Part shown: one piece after another, positions 1 to 6,828 of the stretch | How positions within the stretch are numbered: the first letter of the stretch is position 1 | Layout: each line of letters opens with the position of its first letter | Source of the DNA: Nitrospiraceae bacterium | GTDB lineage: Bacteria > Nitrospirota > Nitrospiria > Nitrospirales > Nitrospiraceae | Length of the DNA: 7,570 nt | Reading direction: 5' to 3' | NCBI GenBank assembly: GCA_005793285.1 | Contig: SXPO01000261.1 | Coordinates: 1 to 7,570, forward strand | Notes under the pieces: generated by a model | Databases searched by the model: none | What the model saw: only the letters and a program-made list of their open reading frames with translations | What the model was told of the DNA's origin: nothing | Position numbers and translations under genes: made by a program

Positions 1-1
1 G

Positions 2-226
2 TGGGGCCATGCGTTCTGGTTCGTGGACGAGCTGTTCTCGGCGCCCTTGCATTGGGGCTTTGTGACATTGGGCTGGTGCGGGCTGTTCGGCGCGGCCGGC
101 GGCGTCGCGGCGCAGATTGTGTCGCGCATGTCGAACTTGGCAGACGTAATTTGGAACAACGCGCCCAAGAGCATTCTGGATCCGTTCCCCAGCCAGGTGG
201 CCACTGGTCAAAAGACCGGCTACTAA
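2..226 (+). CDS. amoC: Ammonia monooxygenase subunit C, C-terminal part (5' end outside window)
   Basis: This is the last 74 residues of AmoC, an integral membrane subunit of the copper enzyme that oxidises ammonia to hydroxylamine. The frame is open from base 2 and ends at TAA 224-226. The fragment begins [20 protein letters not shown], which is highly characteristic of the AmoC/PmoC family. Its two histidines are 14 residues apart, matching His231 and His245 of methanotroph PmoC, two ligands of the CuD site; the third ligand (Asn227) would lie just before the window. A final hydrophobic helix (about residues 18-40 of the fragment) and a short polar tail follow. The gene precedes amoA by about 115 bases in the canonical C-A-B order. 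Internal ATG 23 is not a start. The family call is very secure. Confidence 0.96.
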   Translation, partial: WGHAFWFVDELFSAPLHWGFVTLGWCGLFGAAGGVAAQIVSRMSNLADVIWNNAPKSILDPFPSQVATGQKTGY

Positions 227-277
227 GCTGCATCGAATGAGACGGATGGCAAATTACATGAACCGTAGGTCTGTGCT

Positions 278-310
278 GGTGGCAAGCCTGTAAATAGAGG
301 GCTTGCCATC
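278..310 (+). promoter_or_regulatory. Stem-loop in the amoC-amoA spacer
   Basis: The arms TGGCAAGCC (280-288) and GGCTTGCCA (300-308) pair perfectly over 9 bp. The stem extends outward by a G-T wobble (279/309) and a G-C pair (278/310), with an 11-base loop. No T-run follows, so it is unlikely to be a strong intrinsic terminator. Its place after amoC suggests a 3' stabilising or RNA-processing hairpin that lets amoC mRNA accumulate separately from amoAB; this role is inferred. Confidence 0.6.
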
Positions 311-341
311 TTGCAGACTGGTATGACGGAGGGTGTCATTT

Positions 342-1187
342 ATGTTTAGAACCGATGAGATCATTAAAGCCTCAAAGTTGCCGCCGGAAGGCGTCGCAAT
401 GTCCAGGCACATCGACTATATTTATTTTATCCCGATCTTGTTCGTCACTATTATCGGGACGTTCCATATGCACTTTGACTTGCTGGCCGGTGACTGGGAT
501 TTCTGGATCGATTGGAAAGACCGGCAATGGTGGCCGATCGTGACTCCCATCACTGCCATTACCTTCTGTGCCGCGCTACAGTATTACAATTGGGTCAACT
601 ATCGGCAGCCATTTGGCGCAACCATCACTATCCTGGCGCTCCTGGCTGGGAAGTGGGTTACCATCTGGGCAGCCTGGTGGTGGTGGTCCAACTATCCGTA
701 TAACTTCGTGATGCCTTCAACGCTTCTTCCTAGCGCGATTGTTCTCGATGTCGTGCTGTTGTTGACGCGGAACTGGACCATTACGGCCGTGATCGGTGCC
801 TGGCTCTTTGCGGCACTGTTCTATCCGACCAATTGGGCCATTTTTGCCTATAGCCATACGCCGGTCGTCATTGACGGCACGCTCCTTTCGTGGGCGGACT
901 ACATGGGCTTTGCCTATGTCCGTACCGGGACGCCGGAGTACATTCGGATGATCGAGGTCGGGTCGCTCCGTACGTTCGGCGGCCATAGCACCATGATCTC
1001 CTCATTCTTCGCAGCGTTCGCATCTTCCTTGATGTACATCCTGTGGTGGCAGTTTGGGAAATTTTTCTGTACCTCCTACTTCTACCTGACGGATGACAGA
1101 CAAAAAACCACGAAGGTGCATGACGTGTTTGCATATGCCACATTAGCGCATGCTGATAAGGCTAAAATGTCTGGGGGGAAAGCATGA
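342..1187 (+). CDS. amoA: Ammonia monooxygenase subunit A, comammox Nitrospira type
   Basis: AmoA is the membrane subunit of ammonia monooxygenase widely used as a marker gene. The protein is 281 residues, dominated by hydrophobic helices (about seven), with family hallmarks such as [33 protein letters not shown] and [16 protein letters not shown] chose ATG 342 rather than the in-frame GTG at 333 because the Shine-Dalgarno GGAGGG (328-333) lies 8 bases before the ATG but directly touches or overlaps the GTG; the protein then begins [17 protein letters not shown], as I recall for comammox AmoA. The stop codon overlaps the amoB start (ATGA, 1184-1187), implying translational coupling. The resemblance is to Nitrospira AmoA rather than to Nitrosomonas or archaeal forms. 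Clade A or B is not resolved. Confidence 0.96.
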   Translation: MFRTDEIIKASKLPPEGVAMSRHIDYIYFIPILFVTIIGTFHMHFDLLAGDWDFWIDWKDRQWWPIVTPITAITFCAALQYYNWVNYRQPFGATITILALLAGKWVTIWAAWWWWSNYPYNFVMPSTLLPSAIVLDVVLLLTRNWTITAVIGAWLFAALFYPTNWAIFAYSHTPVVIDGTLLSWADYMGFAYVRTGTPEYIRMIEVGSLRTFGGHSTMISSFFAAFASSLMYILWWQFGKFFCTSYFYLTDDRQKTTKVHDVFAYATLAHADKAKMSGGKA

Positions 1188-2443
1188 ACGCCAAGAAAAC
1201 CTTCAAGCTGTGGATGCTCGGATTCTGCGGGATGGCGACACTGGCTGGTACGCCGGTATTTGAAGCCACTCCAGCTTTCGCCCATGGTGAACGTTCGCAG
1301 GAACCGTTTCTGCGGATGCGTACCGTCAATTGGTACGACACCGAGTGGGTTGGAAAGTCGACTCCCGTCAATGGTGTGACTGCCCTCAAGGGCAAGTTCC
1401 ATTTGTCTGAGGATTGGCCCAGGGCGGTTGTGAAGCCGAACCGGACGTTCCTCAATATCGGTTCGCCGAGCTCCGTGTTCCTGCGGTTGAGCTCAAAAAT
1501 CAACGGTACGCCGATGTTCGTGGCCGGTCCGATGGAAATCGGCCGGGATTATGAATATGAAGTGACGTTGAAAGCCCGCTTGCCAGGCCACCACCATATC
1601 CATCCGATGTTTGCCGTTAAGGATGCTGGTCCTATTGCGGGACCAGGCGGCTGGATGGATATCACAGGCAATTATGCGGACTTCAAGAATGAGATCAAGA
1701 CTCTCACCGGAGAGACCTTCGACTCTGAAACCAAGGGTACGTCAACCGGCATCATGTGGCACCTGTTCTGGGCTGCAGTAGCCTGCGCCTGGGTCGCATT
1801 TTTCGCGATCCGTCCGATGTACTTGGTTCGAGCTCGCGTATTGGCAGCCTATGGCGATGAGATCCTGCTTGATCCGATCGATCGCAAAGTAGGTATTGCC
1901 TTTTTAGTGTTCACTGTTACGGTCGTGACTGTCGGGTATCTCTCGGCAGATGCGCAGTATCCTGTGACCGTGCCTCTCCAGGCTGGTGAAGCCAAGGTGA
2001 AGCCGATGCCGATCAAGCCAAATCCGCTGGTCATGGAAGTGACCCATGCGGAGTATGATGTGCCTGGTCGCGCATTGCGCATGGTGATTCATGCGACGAA
2101 TAACGGCACAGTGCCGGTGACCATCGGTGAATTTACGACAGCAGGGATTCGTTTCACTAATAAGGCGGGAGCCGCTCACCTCGATCAAAACTATCCGGCC
2201 GAACTCGTTGCGGCGGCTGGTTTGACGATGGATAATGAGGCTCCGATCCAACCAGGACAGACCGTCGACATCAAGATTGAGTCGAAAGACGTCCTCTGGG
2301 AGGTTCAGCGCTTGGTGGACATCCTTCACGATCCGGATCAACGCTTCGCGGGCTTGGTCATGTCGTACACCGATTCCGGTGAACGCTTGGTCAACCCGGT
2401 TTGGGCTCCTGTGCTCCCGGTCTTCACCAGACTCGGAGTGTAA
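1184..2443 (+). CDS. amoB: Ammonia monooxygenase subunit B (copper-binding periplasmic domains)
   Basis: AmoB carries the soluble cupredoxin-like domains of ammonia monooxygenase. The 419-residue protein has a signal peptide ending AFA before His34, which becomes the new N-terminus. Numbering is one ahead of Methylococcus PmoB, so His34, His138 and His140 (within GHHHIH) match the CuB ligands His33, His137 and His139. The second bis-His site is incomplete: His73 matches His72, but Asn49 replaces His48. Membrane helices lie at about 189-209 and 236-253, separating the two periplasmic domains; the C-terminal domain runs to the end, with [11 protein letters not shown] near it. The start overlaps the amoA stop by 4 bases and has a G-rich ribosome site (1173-1180). 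A terminator follows 28 bases after the stop, so no further amo gene is joined directly downstream. Confidence 0.96.
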   Translation: MNAKKTFKLWMLGFCGMATLAGTPVFEATPAFAHGERSQEPFLRMRTVNWYDTEWVGKSTPVNGVTALKGKFHLSEDWPRAVVKPNRTFLNIGSPSSVFLRLSSKINGTPMFVAGPMEIGRDYEYEVTLKARLPGHHHIHPMFAVKDAGPIAGPGGWMDITGNYADFKNEIKTLTGETFDSETKGTSTGIMWHLFWAAVACAWVAFFAIRPMYLVRARVLAAYGDEILLDPIDRKVGIAFLVFTVTVVTVGYLSADAQYPVTVPLQAGEAKVKPMPIKPNPLVMEVTHAEYDVPGRALRMVIHATNNGTVPVTIGEFTTAGIRFTNKAGAAHLDQNYPAELVAAAGLTMDNEAPIQPGQTVDIKIESKDVLWEVQRLVDILHDPDQRFAGLVMSYTDSGERLVNPVWAPVLPVFTRLGV

Positions 2444-2471
2444 GGGAGACTCAAGCATCGCGGTTTGAAAG

Positions 2472-2523
2472 AATGCCGGCCCGTTCCCGTCGAAAGGCGG
2501 AAGACGGGCCGGCATTTTTATTT
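2472..2523 (+). terminator. Intrinsic terminator of the amo operon, probably bidirectional
   Basis: A perfect 13-bp stem pairs AATGCCGGCCCGT (2472-2484) with ACGGGCCGGCATT (2504-2516). After a small internal loop an inner 5-bp stem (2487-2491 with 2496-2500, including a G-T wobble) is capped by a GAAA tetraloop (2492-2495). TTTTTATTT follows at 2515-2523, as expected for rho-independent termination of amoB transcripts. Read on the - strand, the same stem is followed by a weaker T-rich stretch (TTCTTT), so it may also stop transcripts arriving from the HD-GYP side. Confidence 0.92.
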
Positions 2524-2745
2524 GAATGTGATGAATTCTCTGTTGGTTACTGCGGGAATTAAAGTCTGGAGAACCCTATTTCCGGCACCGAGAGTGAGAC
2601 TCTGACGAGGCGTTGGCTGCTTACAGTAGCGGCAGGTCGTGGGACTTACAAAAAGGGGGGCGGGACCATCGGGAGGCAGTGAGGGCCCCGCCTGCGAAGT
2701 GGGATGCACGGTCCCACTCCAATGCCGGCGTGATCATCACGGGCG
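2520..2745. other. Convergent intergenic spacer, no confident gene
   Basis: This 226-base stretch separates amoB (+) from the HD-GYP gene (-). It contains G/C-rich inverted repeats, including a terminator-like hairpin for the - strand (2650-2692) and a small hairpin at 2718-2736 just after the HD-GYP stop. A 63-codon GTG-started reading frame on the - strand runs through it but is crossed by that hairpin and is not called. I see no known RNA gene. Confidence 0.5.
2650..2692 (-). terminator. Probable intrinsic terminator of the HD-GYP transcript
   Basis: Read on the - strand, GGCGGGGCC (2692-2684) pairs with GGTCCCGCC (2667-2659) over 9 bp with one G-U wobble and a 16-base loop. CCCC and then TTTTT (2654-2650) follow. 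The four C residues between stem and T-run make it less than ideal. It lies 54 bases beyond the HD-GYP stop and faces the amo terminator, which fits the end of the - strand unit. Confidence 0.5.
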
Positions 2746-3408
2746 TCAAAGGATTGGTTGCAACTTTGACGACAGCGCGGTCACGGCGGCTGGGTCGAAT
2801 TGTGTTCCCGAAGCCACCCGCAGGACTCTAAGCTTGATTCGGTCGCGCAGGGACCGGTCGGAGACGTCTGGGACCTGAATCGCTTCGAAGGCGTCGGCCA
2901 CGGCCAGGATTCTCGCGCCGAGAGGAATGAACTCCCCCCTGAGGCCAAAGGGATAGCCTGATCCGTCCCACCATTCGTGATGATGGGCAACCAGGACTGC
3001 TGATTCCTGCAAGAATGAGAAGGGTTCCAGCAGATTCGCTCCGATCCGGGAATGTTGCTGAATGGCGACGTAGGATGCGGGATCGAGCGGTTCCGAACCG
3101 CTTTTGAGCTGGACTGGCAACATCAAGATCCCGATATCATGGAGTAGAGCCGCGAGTTTGAGATGGTGGAGCGCGACAACATCAAGGCGCAATTCCTGCC
3201 CGATCAGACAGGCGATAACGGCGGTTCGTGCTCCATGACCTGCTTGCCAGGGGAGGGCGCGATCGAGTTCTTTGGCCACTTGACGGACCAGGATGCTTTC
3301 GACATCGCGGCGTGATGTCTGTGGGAACCGAAGACGGTCGATCTTCTGGAGCAGAGATTGGATTCTCACCACTGCTGGATCGATTTGTTCTAAGGCGTCG
3401 ATAGGCAT
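2746..3408 (-). CDS. Stand-alone HD-GYP domain protein (putative cyclic-di-GMP phosphodiesterase)
   Basis: The 220-residue protein is essentially one HD-GYP domain. Family metal and active-site positions are visible: His58, the HD pair His90-Asp91, His119, His143-His144-Glu145, DGSGYP (148-153) and Asp172 in VADAFEA. HD-GYP enzymes hydrolyse cyclic-di-GMP or related cyclic dinucleotides in the cytoplasm. The usual HDIGK is HDIGI here (Ile94 for Lys), so activity is likely but not certain. There is no receiver, PAS or membrane segment; the first 40 residues are a short extension. ATG 3408 is preceded at 7 bases by GGAGG (3420-3416). A strong terminator hairpin lies just upstream of that ribosome site, so the gene may depend on readthrough or a hidden promoter. 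Its direct connection to the flavin genes is unknown. Confidence 0.88.
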   Translation of the reverse strand: MPIDALEQIDPAVVRIQSLLQKIDRLRFPQTSRRDVESILVRQVAKELDRALPWQAGHGARTAVIACLIGQELRLDVVALHHLKLAALLHDIGILMLPVQLKSGSEPLDPASYVAIQQHSRIGANLLEPFSFLQESAVLVAHHHEWWDGSGYPFGLRGEFIPLGARILAVADAFEAIQVPDVSDRSLRDRIKLRVLRVASGTQFDPAAVTALSSKLQPIL

Positions 3409-3422
3409 GTCATTTCCTCCAC

Positions 3423-3463
3423 AAAAAAACGGAGCCCAGGACCATATCTATAGTCCTGGGCTC
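3423..3463 (-). terminator. Intrinsic terminator or attenuator just ahead of the HD-GYP gene
   Basis: GAGCCCAGGAC on the - strand (3463-3453) pairs perfectly with GTCCTGGGCTC (3442-3432), an 11-bp stem with a 10-base loop, followed by CG and seven T (3429-3423). It ends the four-helix gene transcript 50 bases after its stop. The T-run finishes only 2 bases before the GGAGG of the HD-GYP gene, so it also sits in that gene's leader. Confidence 0.9.
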
Positions 3464-3512
3464 TGGGTGCAAACCTCTGGCCGCTCTACATTTCAGAAAA
3501 CGAGTATGAGGA

Positions 3513-4031
3513 TTACGAATCCGCTGGCTGTTTCCCCCCCATCAGCGGTTGCCCTAATACCCACATTTCATGGAGCGGCACGGCCATCATAATCAGAAAG
3601 CTGACCGTCATGAGTGTATCCCCGGTCAGCATGGTAACCACAAAAAATGGCGAGACGTAGCTGATCAGCCAGGGTGAGAGGAGGTCAAGCATGACCCCGC
3701 CTAAGCCTCCCCATGTGACGGCGGCCTTCAAGCCATGGCTTGCGCGCGTCAGGTACATAACATGGATCAAAATCATGAAGACGACCGGCATGGTGAAGAG
3801 ATGAAAGTGGGTGATCTCCGCTAGCTCTCGAAACGACATCGGTTCGCCGAACGTGGCGTCGGACCCGCGGTAGTGATCGGCAATGCCTTGTGGGGACAAG
3901 CTGGTCATGCTGTGAGCCCAAAAAAACGAAAATATAAATCCTGCCAACATTAAGAGAAGAAATAGCGTATACAGCAGCCTGATATGGCGATCTGAATCCC
4001 GCAGTTTGAATTTTTGATTAAAATTTCGCAT
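3513..4031 (-). CDS. Four-helix membrane protein with clustered histidines, partner of the FMN-binding protein
   Basis: I cannot name this 172-residue family with confidence. Four membrane helices are predicted by eye at about 18-38, 76-95, 103-124 and 127-152, with a short extracytoplasmic-type loop between helices 1 and 2 rich in polar residues. The start of helix 2 carries His75 and His77 (EITHFHLF) and its end has His90; His40 and His154 sit near other helix ends. Such histidines could bind haem b or another metal, but no standard cytochrome b signature is complete. The gene starts 24 bases after the FMN-binding gene, on the same strand, with a weak ribosome site. A paired function in moving electrons across the membrane to or from the flavoprotein is inferred from this adjacency. 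A purely structural role is also possible. Confidence 0.82.
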   Translation of the reverse strand: MRNFNQKFKLRDSDRHIRLLYTLFLLLMLAGFIFSFFWAHSMTSLSPQGIADHYRGSDATFGEPMSFRELAEITHFHLFTMPVVFMILIHVMYLTRASHGLKAAVTWGGLGGVMLDLLSPWLISYVSPFFVVTMLTGDTLMTVSFLIMMAVPLHEMWVLGQPLMGGKQPADS

Positions 4032-4055
4032 GGTGGGACGCGTGGTCCGCTTCGC

Positions 4056-4745
4056 TTAGTTGCCTAGAAACGTGCCGAATAATCCTTTGTCCGACTTGCG
4101 CGCGGCAACCGTATCGCTTCCGATTCCTGTCGGCTTCAAATAAAACTCATCGACCAGGACAAGCACCCGCTTGACGCCGGCGCTGATCGAACGAGCCGAC
4201 ATCGTGGCGCCGGTGATGTTAATAATGTCTTTGTTAAGCCGGATGGGATCGGATACGGTTTTACCCTCGTACTGCGAGTTAAAGCGTTTCCGTCCGACCT
4301 CGCTTCCCCTAGTTTCTCGAAACACCAGCAGCTCGACATCGGAGCAGGCGCCTTTGGCGTCCACGCCGACCATATAGGTCATGTGTTTATATTTGCCGAT
4401 CGTGTTGTGAACCATAGCATAGCCGTCGATCTTGTCGGCGGTCTCGCCGATATACAGTTCGAAGGTGTTTTCAGGGAACTTCCAGCCGATCCGCTGCTCG
4501 ATCAGATCTTTCTTCTCTTGGTTCAGCTGGAGGACTTCTTTACGGATGCGCTGAGATTTCGGCAGGATGGCTTTTACCGCCTCTTCTTCCGACATGAAGA
4601 CCTCGGCATGGTTGAGTTCGTCCTCTGTGAGATGACGGCGTAGCTCGCTATCCCAGACCTTATCAGTGGCCCAGGCAGAGAGCGGCGAACCAGGAATGAT
4701 GAATCCCAGCGCGACCCCAAAAATCAGAGTGATGCCAGCGAACAT
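4056..4745 (-). CDS. Periplasmic FMN-binding domain protein with covalent flavin motif
   Basis: The 229-residue protein starts with a hydrophobic export segment (1-26, ending AWA), then a charged helical stretch (about 30-85), then an FMN-binding domain of the NqrC/RnfG type (about 95-200). The key sign is DIINITGATMSA at 173-184, matching the [S/T]GA[S/T]x[S/T] motif to which ApbE transferases attach FMN by a phosphoester bond; Thr181 or Ser183 is the likely acceptor. It should therefore be a one-electron or two-electron carrier outside the cytoplasm. The ATG at 4745 has GGAG 6 bases upstream and overlaps the end of the lipoprotein gene by 22 bases, suggesting coupled translation. The four-helix membrane gene follows directly, and an apbE-type gene starts about 2.5 kb away. 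The physiological partner is unknown; ferric or quinone reduction are options. Confidence 0.9.
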   Translation of the reverse strand: MFAGITLIFGVALGFIIPGSPLSAWATDKVWDSELRRHLTEDELNHAEVFMSEEEAVKAILPKSQRIRKEVLQLNQEKKDLIEQRIGWKFPENTFELYIGETADKIDGYAMVHNTIGKYKHMTYMVGVDAKGACSDVELLVFRETRGSEVGRKRFNSQYEGKTVSDPIRLNKDIINITGATMSARSISAGVKRVLVLVDEFYLKPTGIGSDTVAARKSDKGLFGTFLGN

Positions 4746-5194
4746 CCGCGCTCCTTCAGCTTTGTGTTCAGGCGGTTCTGTAGATCATGCATGACATATT
4801 CGGAGGGATCGACCGAGGCCCAGCCAAACAGCCGGGACCCGCCTCGGAACGCCCAGCTCTGCCGATCTTCGATGAAGCTGACCTGGGTGCCACCATCGAG
4901 GCGCTTGACCCGGAGGGTGATGCGGGAGCGATCTTTGCTGTTGTCAGCCAGATCTCTGCTGAAAAGGCCATAGGCCCGTCCTGGCATCGGTATTTCAAGC
5001 CAATCGGTGACGATAAGGCCGGCATCCTTGTCCTGTGTGCTGACCGAACGGTCTTTCACTGTGTCGAGGGCTGATTCCCATGCACGGTCATAGTCGCACA
5101 CAGCGGTGAGTTTCTGCATCCCGCTTAAGAAAGCACAGCCCGTGAACGAAGCAGTCATTATCATGATGAGGAGTAATCGTCGAAACAGGTACAT
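4724..5194 (-). CDS. BamC/NlpB-like lipoprotein
   Basis: The 156-residue protein has a lipoprotein signal peptide with lipobox FTGC, so Cys20 should be lipidated after cleavage. The mature part resembles the small alpha/beta domain seen in BamC/NlpB-like lipoproteins: CDYDRAWESALDTV, then KDAGLIVTDWLEI, then a strand pair around SRITLRVKRLDGGTQVSFIEDR. It is much shorter than BamC itself, so a true outer-membrane assembly role is not shown. The start is ATG 5194, with GAGG 8 bases upstream, and that GAGG lies in the 3' arm of a terminator hairpin. The stop falls inside the beginning of the FMN-binding gene. Location at the outer or inner membrane cannot be decided; the residue after the lipid cysteine is Ala, which fits sorting to the outer membrane. 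Confidence 0.78.
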   Translation of the reverse strand: MYLFRRLLLIMIMTASFTGCAFLSGMQKLTAVCDYDRAWESALDTVKDRSVSTQDKDAGLIVTDWLEIPMPGRAYGLFSRDLADNSKDRSRITLRVKRLDGGTQVSFIEDRQSWAFRGGSRLFGWASVDPSEYVMHDLQNRLNTKLKERGCSLASL

Positions 5195-5196
5195 GC

Positions 5197-5242
5197 AAAA
5201 GCCTCAATCTCTGAGGCTGCGCTCTGCCATTCCTGGCAGAGC
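5197..5242 (-). terminator. Tandem hairpins, the second with a T-run: porin terminator / leader attenuator
   Basis: On the - strand, GCTCTGCCA (5242-5234) pairs with TGGCAGAGC (5229-5221), a 9-bp stem with a 4-base loop. A second hairpin, GCCTCA (5217-5212) with TGAGGC (5206-5201), follows and runs into TTTT (5200-5197). It lies 16 bases after the porin stop and 2 bases before the lipoprotein ATG. The second stem contains the GAGG ribosome site of the lipoprotein gene, so folding would both end porin transcripts and hide that site. Confidence 0.75.
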
Positions 5243-5257
5243 GCAGCCGATACAGGT

Positions 5258-6694
5258 TTAGAAATATGTAGCCATTTGGAACAGGAATCCGTCTCCATCC
5301 ATCCGACTAGCGGAGCTGTTGAAGTCTCCAACAGGAACGTGGCCACTGACATTGTCGTTCTGAGTGTTGTACTGCCAGTTGACTTTGAAGACCGTGTCCT
5401 CAATCGGGCGGAAGTTGAGGCCTACGGTGAGACGATCCAACTCCCGCTGATTTCCCAGGGCGTTGGCCAGTGTGCGGTTATCCGTATCCGTGTCGATCTG
5501 TTCCCAACGTAGGGTAAACGTGAAAGTAGAGGCTTCCGAGAAGTGGCTGGGGGCCAATCTCCTCAGTAGTTCCGGCATGAAATGATAATTACCCTGAACA
5601 TAATAGCCGAACATGCCGGCTGGTCCAATGCCTCTGCTCGTCACGCCAGTGGCGTTGTTATTACTGATTCTGGAGATGGCTGCTTCTCCGATAACCTCAA
5701 AGGGGCCGCGCTGAAGAGTCCAGTCCAAGGCATAGATGTTAATCATTCCGGCACTAACGGCTCCTGCCGTCGTTTTATATTGTCCATGATAGGCGGATCC
5801 GGCGACTTCAATGCCCAACATGGGACTGATGGCCACTCGACCGGCGATTGCCTTATTGTCATCCCGGTCTCGGGACAGGCTTCCACGGGCGTTGCGAACA
5901 CCTAAATCTGTAATGCCGCCGGCTGTTTGGGTCATTCCGTTGAAGGCATAGACTTCATAGTCAATCTTCGAAAGCGAAGTCGGGTAGACCGTTCCGTAGA
6001 TGCCGGCGCCTGCTTCGAACCAGGTGCTAGGGATGATTTGGCGGGAGACCATCGGCCGATCGACCAGATCGTTCAATGGCGAGTCGTGCAGCAAGTTGAA
6101 CTTGCCGACCGGCACGAGCAAGATACCGCCGCGGAGGTTGATCGTTTCATTGACCAGATAGTCGATTTGGGCGAATTCAACATTGATTGAGCCGTCGCCC
6201 GATATCGGTGCACTGGTGCCTCCCCGTTCGAGCTCTATTTCAGCTGCGAATTTCACGCGGTCGGTAATATCTCCATAGATAAAGGGAACTAATCGCTGCT
6301 GGCCGAAGCTGTTGCGGCTCGGGTTGTCCAGATTTTGGCGGGAGAGTATGTTGTACATGACGTCGGCATAGCCTCCGACCGTCGCCTTTGGCATGCTCAA
6401 AAATGGTTTGGCGTAGATCAGTTTGCCGGATCCGGTCGATCCGAATCCGAGGGGAATTCTTTCCTCCCCCTTTCGCTCAACTTTGATGTCCGTTATCGGA
6501 CCGGTCGGCACCGGATATTGGGTCGCTGGTGGCGATGACCGTTCCTGGCGAATTTCACGGGATCCGTACTCTTGCGCCTTTCTCAGCGCTTCCTCAAGTA
6601 TTTTGACTCGTTCCTCTAGGGTCTCTTCTGCGAAGACCGGCATAACCGACAGCGCAATGATCGAAAGAGTCCAGAGGAGTGACCGCATCATCAT
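5258..6694 (-). CDS. Outer-membrane beta-barrel porin with N-terminal coiled coil
   Basis: I place the start at ATG 6694 (478 residues) because AAGGAG lies 7 bases upstream and a clean signal peptide follows directly (MMMRSLLWTLSIIALSVMPVFA, cleavage before Glu23); longer in-frame starts add 52 residues with no such signal. A short acidic and basic coiled-coil segment (about 23-45) precedes a proline-rich linker and a long series of amphipathic strands, such as GGYADVMYN, FAAEIELERGG, INLRGGILLVPVGKFN and LTVGLNFRPIEDTVFKVNWQYN. The last residue is Phe in FLFQMATYF, as expected for barrel insertion by BamA. The overall form resembles phosphate-selective (OprO/P-like) porins, but substrate cannot be read from the sequence. 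It is co-directional with the Com-like gene upstream and followed by a terminator. Confidence 0.88.
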   Translation of the reverse strand: MMMRSLLWTLSIIALSVMPVFAEETLEERVKILEEALRKAQEYGSREIRQERSSPPATQYPVPTGPITDIKVERKGEERIPLGFGSTGSGKLIYAKPFLSMPKATVGGYADVMYNILSRQNLDNPSRNSFGQQRLVPFIYGDITDRVKFAAEIELERGGTSAPISGDGSINVEFAQIDYLVNETINLRGGILLVPVGKFNLLHDSPLNDLVDRPMVSRQIIPSTWFEAGAGIYGTVYPTSLSKIDYEVYAFNGMTQTAGGITDLGVRNARGSLSRDRDDNKAIAGRVAISPMLGIEVAGSAYHGQYKTTAGAVSAGMINIYALDWTLQRGPFEVIGEAAISRISNNNATGVTSRGIGPAGMFGYYVQGNYHFMPELLRRLAPSHFSEASTFTFTLRWEQIDTDTDNRTLANALGNQRELDRLTVGLNFRPIEDTVFKVNWQYNTQNDNVSGHVPVGDFNSSASRMDGDGFLFQMATYF

Positions 6695-6828
6695 CGGTAT
6701 TCTCCTTGGTAAAGTAAAATAGTGGCCTGACTCGGGACCCGGCGGTCTCTGGTCTGGGGTTTGTAGACGAATAGACGGAACGAACGAATGGTGAATGGTC
6801 TGTGGCAAACCTCCTTTCATGGATTGAT
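6695..6828 (-). promoter_or_regulatory. Porin leader with a strong unused ribosome site
   Basis: This 134-base spacer between the Com-like gene and the porin holds the porin ribosome site (AAGGAG, 7 bases before ATG 6694). It also has a perfect AAAGGAGGT (6817-6809) that has no ATG or GTG at a useful distance downstream. I see no clear promoter here, so the porin is probably read from the promoter ahead of the Com-like gene. Confidence 0.35.

Noticed and set aside
333..341. GTG 333 as the amoA start.
   Set aside because: It touches the GGAGGG ribosome site with no spacing; ATG 342 is at the correct distance and gives the usual AmoA N-terminus.
1904..2515. Long - strand frame opposite amoB (203 codons).
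   Set aside because: It is the antisense shadow of amoB; its arginine- and histidine-rich translation matches no family and it crosses the amo terminator.
2518..2709. 63-codon GTG-started frame on the - strand with one CxxC (CRYC) and a GGAG 7 bases upstream.
   Set aside because: A terminator-like hairpin with a T-run (2650-2692) crosses it, the start lies in a small inverted repeat, only one cysteine pair is present, and I recognise no family. It could still be real if conserved in relatives.
2613..2878. Two + strand frames in the convergent spacer.
   Set aside because: They run antisense into the HD-GYP gene, lack recognisable domains and lie just beyond the amo terminator.
5221..5242. 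The 9-bp inverted repeat alone as a mobile-element end or attachment site.
   Set aside because: There is no transposase, target duplication or partner repeat nearby; the RNA hairpin explanation after the porin stop is sufficient.
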